This document shows, in pieces, positions 8,623 through 16,561 of a stretch of 64,000 bases of DNA; position 1 is the first letter of the stretch, and the number at the start of each line of letters is the position of its first letter. The DNA is taken from assembly GCA_029565685.1 (NCBI GenBank), contig JAKQNR010000011.1, positions 1 through 64,000 of the forward strand. The letters run 5' to 3'. This DNA comes from a bacterium (GTDB taxonomy: Bacteria; Zhuqueibacterota; Zhuqueibacteria; Residuimicrobiales; Residuimicrobiaceae). Both the position numbers and the translations under genes were made by a program. The notes under the pieces are model-generated. The model did not search any database and was not told where the DNA came from. It worked only from the letters and a program-made list of their open reading frames with translations.

Positions 8623-9536
8623 TGCGGGATTTTCGCCGCTGGTACCGGATCGCGGATATCACCCTGCAGATCGAGAGCGATCTGCCGTTTACGGAAAATA
8701 CGTTCTCTGACAAACTCGAGCTCTTTCGCATGGAGGCGCCGGGCGCCGATGTGGTGACGGTGCGCCACCATTTCAGCCTGCCGGAGATGAGCGGCTGGGA
8801 TTTCAGCCGAGAAAAGTACCGCAAGGCGCCGTGGGCGATCTACCAGACGGATGCCGGGTGGATCTACCTCGGTATTCTGCCGCAGGGATTTGAGGAAAAG
8901 CTGTGGAAGGTAGTGGTGTTCAATCCGGACCATTCCCTGGCGGAAGTTTTTCACCCGGATTCATCGGCTTTTGCCGCCGGCGGCCAGACCTCGCTGACCT
9001 TGTTTCCCTCGGACCAGATTCTGGTGGCGCGGCTGCTGGCTGACCGCGGCGGCTGCTATCTGCACTCGGCCGGCGCGATTGTCAACGGTGCGGGCATGCT
9101 CTTCGTCGGCCATTCGGAGGCGGGGAAATCGACCACCACGCGAATGCTGATGCATGCCGCTATCGGCGCCGAGATTCTTTGTGACGACCGCAACATCGTG
9201 CGGCGTTTTAGTGACGGCTGGAAAGTCTACGGCTCCTGGAGCCATGGCGATATCCCGAAGGTCTCCGCCGCTGCAGCGCCGCTGCGGGCGGTCTGTTTTA
9301 TCGAAAAGTCGGGTGAGAATAGTCTGATCCCCTTGATCGATCGGCAGGAGATCATCCGGCGGCTGCTGGCCTGCGTGATCAAGCCCTTTGTCACCGTGGA
9401 TTGGTGGGAAAAGACTTTGGATGTAGTCTCGTCCCTGGCTGCCGAAGGCCGGTTTTATGTGATGCGCTTCGACAAGAGCGGGAAAATAGTAACTGATTTG
9501 GTCAGCATAGCCCATCTATTCGAGATGAAGAGCTGA
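8622..9536 (+). CDS. HprK-related serine kinase-like protein (module A)
   Basis: 304 residues. The ATG shares its first base with the GumC stop (TAATG), indicating translational coupling. Residues 1-130 form the N-terminal domain seen in HprK-related proteins of peptide clusters. The C-terminal half has a Walker A loop (GHSEAGKST, about 163-171) and the ILCDDRNIV block (about 185-193), which corresponds to the Asp-rich site of HPr kinase/phosphorylase. Homologous folds phosphorylate Ser in some lasso peptides. The adjacent radical SAM, PqqD and precursor genes suggest a peptide substrate, which is inference. It is a close paralogue of the C-terminal half of the fusion at 19265-21277. Confidence 0.75.
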   Translation: MRDFRRWYRIADITLQIESDLPFTENTFSDKLELFRMEAPGADVVTVRHHFSLPEMSGWDFSREKYRKAPWAIYQTDAGWIYLGILPQGFEEKLWKVVVFNPDHSLAEVFHPDSSAFAAGGQTSLTLFPSDQILVARLLADRGGCYLHSAGAIVNGAGMLFVGHSEAGKSTTTRMLMHAAIGAEILCDDRNIVRRFSDGWKVYGSWSHGDIPKVSAAAAPLRAVCFIEKSGENSLIPLIDRQEIIRRLLACVIKPFVTVDWWEKTLDVVSSLAAEGRFYVMRFDKSGKIVTDLVSIAHLFEMKS

Positions 9537-9588
9537 CATTTCATAGGTGAGGTGTGGTTCCGGGCAGAATCAGGAGTATTTAAAAAAC

Positions 9589-10815
9589 ATGTCGTATGCG
9601 CGGCGATTGTACCCTCATCAGTTTTATGCCTTGCATAAAGAGCCGCTGCTGGAACATCTTGATATTGAGCTGACCGAGCGTTGCAACAACGCTTGCATCC
9701 ACTGCTGTATCAATCAGTCCGAGCATGATCCAGAGCTGACGGCTCGGGAGATGAAGACATCTTTTGTCAAGGATTTGCTGCAGCAGGCGGCTGATCTGGG
9801 CGCGATTTCGGTGCGTTTCACCGGCGGCGAACCCCTGCTGCGCGGCGATCTTAAAGAACTCTACCTCTTCGCACGCCGTCTGGGCTTGCAGGTGACGCTC
9901 TTTACCAATGCCCGACTGATAACGCCGGAGCTGGCGCAGCTGCTCGAGCGCATTCCGCCGCGCCAGCCGGTGGAGGTGTCGGTCTACGGCATGCACCCGG
10001 AATCCTACGACAGTGTGGCCGCCTGTAGGGGCGCTTTTAAAGAGTTCCGCCGCGGCGTCGATCTGCTGCTGCGGCACAATATCCGTTTCACCGTCAAGCA
10101 GAGTCTGCTGCCGCCCAACCGCGGCGAGCGATACGAATTCGAAGCCTGGGCCGCAACCCTGCCGGAAATGAAGCAGCTGCCGGGATACGCAATGAACTTT
10201 GAACTGCGCGGCCGGCGGGATAATCCGGTGAAAAACAGGGTCATTGAATCTTTCCGGCTCTCACCGGATGAGACCGTCGCCATGCTCAAGGTGCGTCCGG
10301 AATACGTAAAAGAGATGCGCCAATTCTGCGCCGGATTCATGGGCCCGCCGGGCGACAGGCTGTTCAGCTGCGGCGCGGGCAAGGGCGTGACCATCGACGC
10401 CTATGGCAGGGCGCAGATGTGCATGGGGCTGCGCCATCCCGATTACGTCTACGATCTGCACAACACGGCTGAAGCGGAGACGGCCGGGATTTCGCCCTTA
10501 AAGTTCGTGCTGACGCAGGTTTTTCCCCAATGGAGCGAGCTGAAAGCAACCAATCCAGAGTATCTACGTCGCTGCGCGCAATGTTTTCTCAAGGGGCTGT
10601 GCGAGCAGTGTCCGGCGCGTTCCTGGCAGGATTACGGCACTCTGGATACGCCGGTAGAATATCTCTGCCGAGTCGCCCACGCCCAGGCGCGTTATCTCGG
10701 ATTACTCGCTGAAAGCGAGAACGCCTGGGAAGTGAAAGACTGGCGGGAACGCGTCGCACGGTTCAGCTCCGGGAAATTGATTTTAGACACTGAAACAATT
10801 ATTGCACCAATATAA
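9589..10815 (+). CDS. Radical SAM/SPASM peptide-modifying enzyme (module A)
   Basis: 408 residues. ATG 9589 is preceded by CAGGAG. The CX3CX2C cluster-binding motif (CNNACIHC, residues 32-39) and the SAM-binding FTGGEPLLR block are intact. The C-terminal SPASM region has further Cys at about 261 (SCGAGKG), 278, 329-342 (CAQCFLKGLCEQC) and 360, enough for auxiliary Fe-S clusters. Such enzymes make thioether or C-C links in ribosomal peptides. It lies between the kinase and the PqqD-like gene, 8 bases before the latter, which is the normal partner arrangement. The substrate is most likely the peptide at 11206. Confidence 0.88.
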   Translation: MSYARRLYPHQFYALHKEPLLEHLDIELTERCNNACIHCCINQSEHDPELTAREMKTSFVKDLLQQAADLGAISVRFTGGEPLLRGDLKELYLFARRLGLQVTLFTNARLITPELAQLLERIPPRQPVEVSVYGMHPESYDSVAACRGAFKEFRRGVDLLLRHNIRFTVKQSLLPPNRGERYEFEAWAATLPEMKQLPGYAMNFELRGRRDNPVKNRVIESFRLSPDETVAMLKVRPEYVKEMRQFCAGFMGPPGDRLFSCGAGKGVTIDAYGRAQMCMGLRHPDYVYDLHNTAEAETAGISPLKFVLTQVFPQWSELKATNPEYLRRCAQCFLKGLCEQCPARSWQDYGTLDTPVEYLCRVAHAQARYLGLLAESENAWEVKDWRERVARFSSGKLILDTETIIAPI

Positions 10816-10823
10816 GGATTTAT

Positions 10824-11129
10824 ATGGAACTTGGTATCACCCTGAACAGCATCTGTACTCCTTCTGAGGATATCGTTGCCCGCGAGATCGAGGGCGAGTT
10901 GATCATCATTCCTCTGGCTGCCGGCATCGGAGATATGGAGGATGAACTTTATACCCTGAATGAGACAGGAAAAGCAATTTGGGTAAAAATGGATGGGACT
11001 ATGACGCTCGGGCAAATAGCCGCAGCTATCGCTGAAAACTATGATGCGTCCCGGGATGAGATCGAACGCGATGTGCTTGGTCTGATTGCGGAAATGGCGC
11101 GGCGGAAAATTGTCGATGTAAGAGAATGA
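10824..11129 (+). CDS. PqqD-like peptide chaperone / RiPP recognition element
   Basis: 101 residues. The pattern VAREIEGELIIIPL, then LYTLNETGKAIWVKMDG and a C-terminal helical segment (IERDVLGLIAEMARRKIV), is that of PqqD-family proteins. These bind the leader of a precursor peptide and present it to a radical SAM enzyme. Length and position (between the radical SAM gene and the precursor) both fit. An ATG follows GGATTTAT. No second PqqD was found for module B, so this one may serve both modules (inference). Confidence 0.88.
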   Translation: MELGITLNSICTPSEDIVAREIEGELIIIPLAAGIGDMEDELYTLNETGKAIWVKMDGTMTLGQIAAAIAENYDASRDEIERDVLGLIAEMARRKIVDVRE

Positions 11130-11205
11130 GCAACATTTTTTTTCAATTCATGCTGGAAATGATCCAGCGCATTCACAGTTTCACTCTTATTGGAGGAAAG
11201 TCAAT

Positions 11206-11379
11206 ATGAAAACCAATTCAGCACAATGGAAAAAGCCAGAATTGACGGTTCTAACCCGCAGCAACCCGGAGGAGGTCGTGTTGAGCGGATGCAAGACATC
11301 GACTGGCGGGGGTCCCAAGTCTGGGCAAAAATATTGCAAAGGACCAGTCAGCGCGTGTACGAATATCGTTGGCAGTTGA
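11206..11379 (+). CDS. Precursor peptide A (Cys-containing, RiPP-like)
   Basis: 57 residues, below the usual ORF cut-off. Strong ribosome-binding site GGAGG at 11192-11196, nine bases before the ATG. The leader region W8-K30 reads WKKPELTVLTRSNPEEV up to C29-K30. It matches 15 of 23 positions of the same region in the peptide at 19084-19272. The C-terminal region is Gly/Ser/Thr/Lys rich with Cys at 29, 44 and 51. It directly follows the kinase, radical SAM and PqqD genes. This is the expected place and size for a modified peptide substrate. The product is unknown; thioether formation and Ser/Thr phosphorylation are inferences from the neighbours. Confidence 0.85.
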   Translation: MKTNSAQWKKPELTVLTRSNPEEVVLSGCKTSTGGGPKSGQKYCKGPVSACTNIVGS

Positions 11380-11635
11380 AAAAACAAATAACCAAGCCGG
11401 CTACGGCCAAAAGTAATCTCAATCAAGAACACGAGTTACTATCAACTGCCTTTACATGGGTAGTATTAAGTAGTGGCTGAACGTGTAAGAGAAAATCTAA
11501 TCCCTTGCAATCGATCAGCCACGTGCGAATTTAATGCCCACTCCAGCTTTTACGAAAACAATTAGAGCGACGCCCTCCTCGTGATCAGCGAACAGTAGCA
11601 GTGCAATCCGATCGTCTGCGTGAAGGAAGAACTAA

Positions 11636-12172
11636 ATGCTTCTGGACAAGATCGCAAGGGGAATCTTGCACCGGCTACAAGACAGGTCACTCTATCGTTT
11701 TGTTTATCGAAAGCTTGCTCTTCAACTTACACTCCGCGAGGCTACCGACAGTGATCTGATACAAGTGCACCTATGGCTTAACCCTGCAAACGATTACGAG
11801 CTGCAGCGCGCTTCGAACCTGACCGAGTGGGTGGCACTTTATCAAGGTCAAATCGTCGGCTTTATCCAACTAATTCGTTATCCGCAGGATAATGAACTTT
11901 ATCAGGGTTATTGGCTCTTCAGCCTGATTGTCAAACCCGTCAGGCGAGGAATGGGAATCGGAACTGCCCTAACCAGGACAGCGATGGATAGGGCTCGTAA
12001 CGAAGGTGCGCCTTTTTTGGATTTGCTGGTTTTTGAGGATAATGTGCGGGCGATCACACTTTATGCCAAACTGGGATTTAAGTATTTTATAATTCCGGTG
12101 CTCGAGCCATCCTTGGAAAGGGAACGGGAAATATATGGCAGACGCCGTATCGTAATGCGGAAGGTATTCTAA
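11636..12172 (+). CDS. GNAT-family N-acetyltransferase
   Basis: 178 residues. The acetyl-CoA-binding core is clear: FSLIVKPVRRGMGIGTALTR (motif A with R-x-x-G-x-G) and the following LLVFEDNVRAITLYAKLGF (motif B, with the typical N..A...Y...GF). ATG 11636 follows GAAGGAAGAAC. GNATs acetylate amines or N-termini. Its position between a precursor and a peptidase suggests peptide tailoring, but a house-keeping target cannot be excluded. The 256-base gap before it shows no gene. Confidence 0.8.
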   Translation: MLLDKIARGILHRLQDRSLYRFVYRKLALQLTLREATDSDLIQVHLWLNPANDYELQRASNLTEWVALYQGQIVGFIQLIRYPQDNELYQGYWLFSLIVKPVRRGMGIGTALTRTAMDRARNEGAPFLDLLVFEDNVRAITLYAKLGFKYFIIPVLEPSLEREREIYGRRRIVMRKVF

Positions 12173-12286
12173 ATTTTATTAATGGACGAATTTTATCATA
12201 TCGATCCAAGTCGTTGAGAGTTTCTTGTGCTGGTTTGACTGTTCAATAAATATAATATTATTATTAATTTGCGGAATTTCAAAGAC

Positions 12287-12811
12287 ATGCTGGCTGGCAT
12301 TGGCGGGATTGATAAAGCAGGCTGTAAAACAACGTTCAATAATGATTCCTCATGGCGAATCCTACCCAATCCCGAATTTGCTGAACTGATGGCTGCGGTG
12401 CTGGAGAAAGGGCTCCCTTTCCGCTTTCAGGCCGCCGGCGCCAGCATGTCGCCCTTCATTCGCAACGGTGATATCCTCACCATCGCGCCGTTTGGCGGCG
12501 CCATTCGCCCCGGCGATGTGCTCGCCTTCCGCCATCCTGAAAACCGAAGGCTGACTGTGCACCGGGTCATCGGTTGCCGAAGCAGCGGTTATCTTTTCAA
12601 GGGCGACAACGGCTGTCACAGCGACGGCTGGGCGACGCGGGGCGATATCATCGGTCGGGTCGCACGGGTGGAGCACAAGGGCCGGCGAATGCGATTGGGT
12701 CTGGGTCCGGAACGGCTGGTGATCGCCGCATTGTCGCGCGCGGGACTGCTGCGGCCGCTGCTTGTGCCGGCTTTCTTTCTGTGGAATATGCTGAGAAAAA
12801 TGCATTCTTGA
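12287..12811 (+). CDS. S26/S24-like signal peptidase-type serine protease
   Basis: About 174 residues. Start uncertain: in-frame TTG 12269 or ATG 12287, no clear ribosome-binding site. The core FQAAGASMSPFIRNGDIL has the Ser-Met box of type I signal peptidases, and DVLAFRHPENRRLTVHRVI matches the second catalytic box. The HR at that place is like the SipW/archaeal Ser-His form rather than Ser-Lys. A C-terminal hydrophobic segment (PLLVPAFFLWNML) may anchor it. Small enzymes of this kind occur with HprK/PqqD-type clusters, so leader removal is a plausible role (inference). Confidence 0.65.
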   Translation: MLAGIGGIDKAGCKTTFNNDSSWRILPNPEFAELMAAVLEKGLPFRFQAAGASMSPFIRNGDILTIAPFGGAIRPGDVLAFRHPENRRLTVHRVIGCRSSGYLFKGDNGCHSDGWATRGDIIGRVARVEHKGRRMRLGLGPERLVIAALSRAGLLRPLLVPAFFLWNMLRKMHS

Positions 12812-12900
12812 GAGGGGGAACAGGGGGTAGCAGTCAGTCCGGAAAATATGCATAATATTGCGTGTGCAGTTCCCCCTCTTGAGAGGGGGACAGGGGGTGT
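12809..12900. repeat. G-run repeat pair (GAGAGGGGGACAGGGGG type)
   Basis: Two copies of a TTGAGAGGGGGaACAGGGGGT motif lie at about 12806-12828 and 12873-12898. The second is preceded by CCCCCTC, so it can fold back. This is a dispersed intergenic repeat style. The rest of 12812-13391 contains only one CGAAGGACACGAAG fragment near 12990 and no gene I can support. Confidence 0.6.
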
Positions 12901-13391
12901 GTAACGATTCCGCGGCAAACAGTCATTTTCGATTTATCATTTTTCTGATGCTCGTAATTGAGACAGATATTGATGAATGATGAACCACGGAGGGCTCGAA
13001 GGACACGAAGAAAAACGGAACAATTTTCATACTTGGATTTATACTGTATTATTATTGGAATATCTCTACAAATGATCGATGACCAATTCGATAATCGACC
13101 ATAAATCGCACATAGCGACCGACATGAAATTGGCCAAGGCATCAACCGGTTTGCCGATCACTCTCAATCCTAGGAAGAAAGGGATCAGTCAATTCGTTAT
13201 ACCCGGCTTTGTTAACTTTTCTCGGGATTTAATCAAATTATCAACAAAACATTCAGCGGATAGGGTTCCCTAACTTTTGTCAACCAACTGCATGGTCATG
13301 CGATCAGCCGGAGAATCTTTTCCCGACAGAGCCATCGGCCGGGCAATTTTAGCCGGTTAATACCATGCTGGGCAAATAAAAGGAAAATTTA

Positions 13392-13574
13392 ATGATTAAG
13401 AAAATAGTAAAAAAATCACAGCTATCAGCACACAATGAAATACAAGAAAATTTGCGATTTTGGGAATCAAAATCAAAAGCCGAAAGGATAGAAGCCGTTG
13501 AACAGTTGAGAAGGCAATATAATGGAAATTCAAACAGACTTCAAAGAGTTGTTCGAGTTCTTCAACGCACATGA
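13392..13574 (+). CDS. Small protein upstream of nucleotidyltransferase (toxin-antitoxin-like)
   Basis: 60 residues from an ATG preceded by AAAGGAAAATTTA. The central pattern FWESKSKAERIEAVEQLRRQY and the ending RLQRVVRVLQR match short proteins that commonly precede MNT-type nucleotidyltransferase genes. Its end overlaps the next gene by 53 bases in another frame, also typical of such pairs. The function of these small partners is not well defined. Since the downstream gene is internally deleted, the pair is probably no longer active. Confidence 0.55.
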   Translation: MIKKIVKKSQLSAHNEIQENLRFWESKSKAERIEAVEQLRRQYNGNSNRLQRVVRVLQRT

Positions 13575-13758
13575 GGTTCAATATCTAATTGTCGGCTCTT
13601 ATGCTTTAGCATTTCATGGCGCTCCAAGATACACCGGGGACATTGATGTTTATGTTAAACCTGTAAAATATATCGGCCGATCGGAATTTATTCAAAATAA
13701 ACGATCGTCGGGAAGGAAAAAGGATTTAGCAGATTTAGAGGCGCTTGGTATTGAATAA
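13522..13758 (+). pseudogene. Internally deleted nucleotidyltransferase (MNT-type)
   Basis: 78 residues in one frame. The N-terminus (LFEFFNAHEVQYLIVGSYAL, then FHGAPRYTGDIDVYVKP) carries the GS...D-D polymerase-beta motif. The C-terminus (YIGRSEFIQNKRSSGRKKDL, then ADLEALG) is the usual ending. Proteins with these two ends normally run to about 140-150 residues, so roughly 65 residues between them are missing in frame. The catalytic loop remains but the fold is likely broken. Confidence 0.65.
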
Positions 13759-14022
13759 CTCTACTCTATATCGAGACGCCTAACCAAAGAGCTAACCAGA
13801 CGCAGCTTCCCTTCTCCACACTCCACCACCGCAGCGCTGGTCACGCTTATCGCTGCAAAAGATATCTTTCCCCGGTTGATGGTAGAGCCTGAAAACATAA
13901 AAACCACAAAGGCCGCGAAGGGGTAAAGCGAGCAGGGCTGTACCATTATTCTGGTGTAAAAAATGTCAATCATAAAGAGATCTAAATAGGAAAAGATTTC
14001 TCAAACTGTTCCTAATCGAGCG
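13759..14022. other. Intergenic stretch, no gene seen
   Basis: 264 bases with a fragment of the dispersed CGCGAAGG repeat near 13905 and no convincing coding sequence. An antisense frame at 13761-13973 lacks a start context and any recognisable pattern. No clear ribosome-binding site precedes the next gene. Confidence 0.4.
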
Positions 14023-15150
14023 ATGCCGACCATGAGCCAGGTTTCATCGATAAAAATTCAGGATTTTACGCTTTGGCAAAAAATGGACGCTAAACGCGCC
14101 CTTTACTCTTTTGATCTGGATCTGACCGCCCGCTGCAATCTAAACTGCCGCCACTGCTACATCAACCTGCCGGCGGGAGATGCGGAGGCCAAAGCGAGGG
14201 AGCTGTCGCTGAAAGAGATCGCCGACCTCGCCGATCAGGCGAGGGAACTGGGCGCGATGTGGTGCCTGCTCACCGGCGGCGAGCCGCTGCTGCGAGCCGA
14301 TTTCAATGAAATCTATATGATGCTCAAGCGCAAAGGACTGTTGATTTCGCTTTTTACCAACGCCACTCTGATCCGGCCTGAGCATATCGAGCTGTTTAAA
14401 AAGTATCCGCCGCGGGATATCGAGGTGACCATCTATGGCGCCTCGGTCGAGTCTTACGAACGGGTCACCCGGAGACCGGGCTCCTTCTCGCAGTTTGTCG
14501 CCGGCATCGATGCCCTTTTCAGCGCGGGCATTCGCGTGCGGCTAAAAGCCATGGCCCTGCGCTCCAATCTGCAGGATATGGAAGCCATCGCCGCATTCGG
14601 CCGCAGCCGCACCAAGGATTTCTACCGCTTTGATCCCCAGCTGCATCTACGCTATGACCGCGATCCGCTGCGTAATGAAGAGATACGGTCCGAGCGGCTG
14701 ACGCCGGAAGAGGTGGTGGCGCTGGAACAGGCGGATACCGAACGGTTCGGCTTGTTGTTAAAGGGATGCGATGAACTGATCAATGAGGCCTACACCCGTC
14801 ATGGCTGCGATCACCTCTTTCATTGCGGGGCCGGCAAGGGCAGTTGCAGCATCGGCTATGACGGCACATTCCGTCTCTGTCAGTCGTTGTGGGCGCCGGG
14901 GACCACGGTCAATTTGCGCGAAACGCCGCTGCGCGAAGCATGGGAAAAGCTGGTGCCTGCAGTCCGGGATATGCGCTCGAAGGATGAGCGATTTTTAAAT
15001 TCCTGTCGAAAATGTCCCATCGTCAATCTGTGTTTGTGGTGTCCGGCGCACGCGTATCTGGAGACCGGTCGAATGGATGGGGAGACGCCGTTTTTATGCG
15101 CTGTGGCGCATGCGCGGGCTGAGGCGATCGAAAACGCCAAGATCCCCTGA
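14023..15150 (+). CDS. Second radical SAM/SPASM enzyme, no adjacent precursor
   Basis: 375 residues; ATG 14023 with ATG 14032 as alternative. CX3CX2C is CNLNCRHC (residues 38-45), followed by LLTGGEPLLR. SPASM cysteines appear in HCGAGKGSCSIGYDGTFRLC, then CRKCPIVNLCLWC and FLCAVAHA. It resembles the module A enzyme in overall order, including the CGAGKG start of SPASM, so the two are probably paralogues. No precursor, PqqD or kinase gene lies immediately beside it. It may act on precursor A or be a survivor of a third module. Confidence 0.85.
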   Translation: MPTMSQVSSIKIQDFTLWQKMDAKRALYSFDLDLTARCNLNCRHCYINLPAGDAEAKARELSLKEIADLADQARELGAMWCLLTGGEPLLRADFNEIYMMLKRKGLLISLFTNATLIRPEHIELFKKYPPRDIEVTIYGASVESYERVTRRPGSFSQFVAGIDALFSAGIRVRLKAMALRSNLQDMEAIAAFGRSRTKDFYRFDPQLHLRYDRDPLRNEEIRSERLTPEEVVALEQADTERFGLLLKGCDELINEAYTRHGCDHLFHCGAGKGSCSIGYDGTFRLCQSLWAPGTTVNLRETPLREAWEKLVPAVRDMRSKDERFLNSCRKCPIVNLCLWCPAHAYLETGRMDGETPFLCAVAHARAEAIENAKIP

Positions 15151-15289
15151 TTATTCATTTGCAAGTTTATTTGGTGGTGTTGTGGTCAAGAGCCGATGAG
15201 CGAATCACGCCACCGCCTGCGAATATATAACGACGTTGTAGGAGGCGACTCTGTCGCCGACGGAGTTGAGGAACGGACAAGTTTGCGGC

Positions 15290-15680
15290 GGAAATTCATC
15301 CAGACCCCGGATGTTGCCGCGCTTTTTGCGGCAACTCCGGGTGTCGCTTTAAATACTTGGCGTCGTACAATTTCAACACCCGGGGTTGAAAAATTACCTC
15401 AACACCCGGGGCTACAAAAACCGTAGCACCCGGGGTTGAGAATTCATCCAGACCCCGGATGTTGCCGCGTTTTTTCAGCAACTCCGGGTGTCGCTGTAAA
15501 TAGACGGTGTCGAACGAGCTTGCGACTTCTGGGATTGAAAAACTCGGTCCCCTAATAGTTGTCGCAGCTTGGCCGGCTACTTACGGTTTCGCCGTATCAC
15601 AGCGACACCCGGGGTCGCAAAGCCCGCGACACCCGGGGTTGACGGGCCACAAAAACCGCGGCGCCCGGGGTTGAGGAATC
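15290..15680. repeat. Palindromic CACCCGGGGTTG / CCGGATGTTGCCGC repeat array
   Basis: Two copies (about 15300-15355 and 15450-15505) of a hairpin unit with arms GATGTTGCCGC and GCGGCAACTCCGGGTG occur. Several CACCCGGGGTTGA or CACCCGGGGCTAC units lie between and after them. The same set occurs at 25461-25680. The preceding 15200-15290 has a GGCGACTCTGTCGCC palindrome. No gene is supported in 15151-15734. Confidence 0.75.
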
Positions 15681-15734
15681 GCACCAACCGCGTCACCGAT
15701 GTTGATGACCGCAGATTAAAACAGGGTGGGAGGG

Positions 15735-16484
15735 ATGAAAGAAAAGCTGATGCGGAAAATTAAACTGATCATTTTATTTTCCATTTTTACCTTATCCAAC
15801 CTTATGGCAGAAGAGGGTGGAACGTCGTTTGCATCCAACCTGCTGGGATACGGCGGCGTGTTAGTGACGCCCACCGCTTATATGCCCGGCGACGGAACCA
15901 TCACCGCCACTTTCAGCCGGATCCCCAAGCTCTATGCCGCCAAGCTGCAGCCTTATCAAACTTCATCGGTGTACACTATCGATGCTGGAGTGTTTTCGTT
16001 CCTGGAGGGATTCGTCTCCCTGGTTAGGCCGGATCACTTTAAAGGCGGCACCGGCGACCGCACCGCCGGTCTGCGGTTGAATTTTCTCCAGGAAACAGCC
16101 AAGCGGCCGGCGCTCACCGTGGGCATGCAGGATTTTTTCGCCATCGAACAGCTGGATCTTGAACCCTCCAGCGCCCAGGTGTTCGCCTCACTTTATATGG
16201 TGGGCTCCAAATCCTTTACCTTGCACAATCGCCGAATTTTTACCCATCTTGGTTATGGCACGGACTGGCTGCCGGCCAACACCTCGCAATTGGTGGGTCT
16301 GTTCGGCGCCATGGAAATCGAAACTCTGCCAAAAGTGTTCCTAATGCTGGAAAATGATGCGAAAAAGTGGAACCTCGGCCTGCGCACCCGCCTCTTTTCG
16401 CACCTTCAACTCGTGGCAGGCTGGTGGGGGTTGGAGGAGTTCAGCTGGAGTGTGAGCGGCTCTTTCAATTTGCAAGGGTTATGA
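15735..16484 (+). CDS. YjbH-like outer-membrane protein, N-terminal half
   Basis: About 249 residues; ATG 15735 follows GGGTGGGAGGG (GTG 15726 and ATG 15750 also in frame). Signal peptide KLIILFSIFTLSNLMAEE. The mature start LLGYGGVLVTPTAYMPGDGT resembles the opening of YjbH/WbfB proteins, which are linked to exopolysaccharide secretion. The rest is strand-rich like a barrel. Full YjbH proteins run to about 700 residues; this is only the first third. The likely remaining part is at 22091. Assignment is moderate, by motif only. Confidence 0.5.
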   Translation: MKEKLMRKIKLIILFSIFTLSNLMAEEGGTSFASNLLGYGGVLVTPTAYMPGDGTITATFSRIPKLYAAKLQPYQTSSVYTIDAGVFSFLEGFVSLVRPDHFKGGTGDRTAGLRLNFLQETAKRPALTVGMQDFFAIEQLDLEPSSAQVFASLYMVGSKSFTLHNRRIFTHLGYGTDWLPANTSQLVGLFGAMEIETLPKVFLMLENDAKKWNLGLRTRLFSHLQLVAGWWGLEEFSWSVSGSFNLQGL

Positions 16485-16561
16485 CCAGAGCTTCGGCCAG
16501 TGGCAATGAATTGAGTTTTTCTCCTGCAAAATAGCGAACGCCCTGATTTGACTAAAAGCCA

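Noticed and set aside
11190..11480. 96-codon plus-strand frame overlapping precursor A in another frame
   Set aside because: Its start lies inside the ribosome-binding site of the real precursor, and it lacks the leader found in precursor B.
13079..13273. 64-codon open frame between the S26-like peptidase and the toxin-antitoxin-like pair
   Set aside because: There is no ribosome-binding site, leader pattern or Cys-rich core. It does not look like a third precursor.
15290..15680. Possible CRISPR array in the repeat-rich stretch
   Set aside because: Spacing between repeats is irregular, units are palindromic, spacers are not unique, and no cas genes are near.
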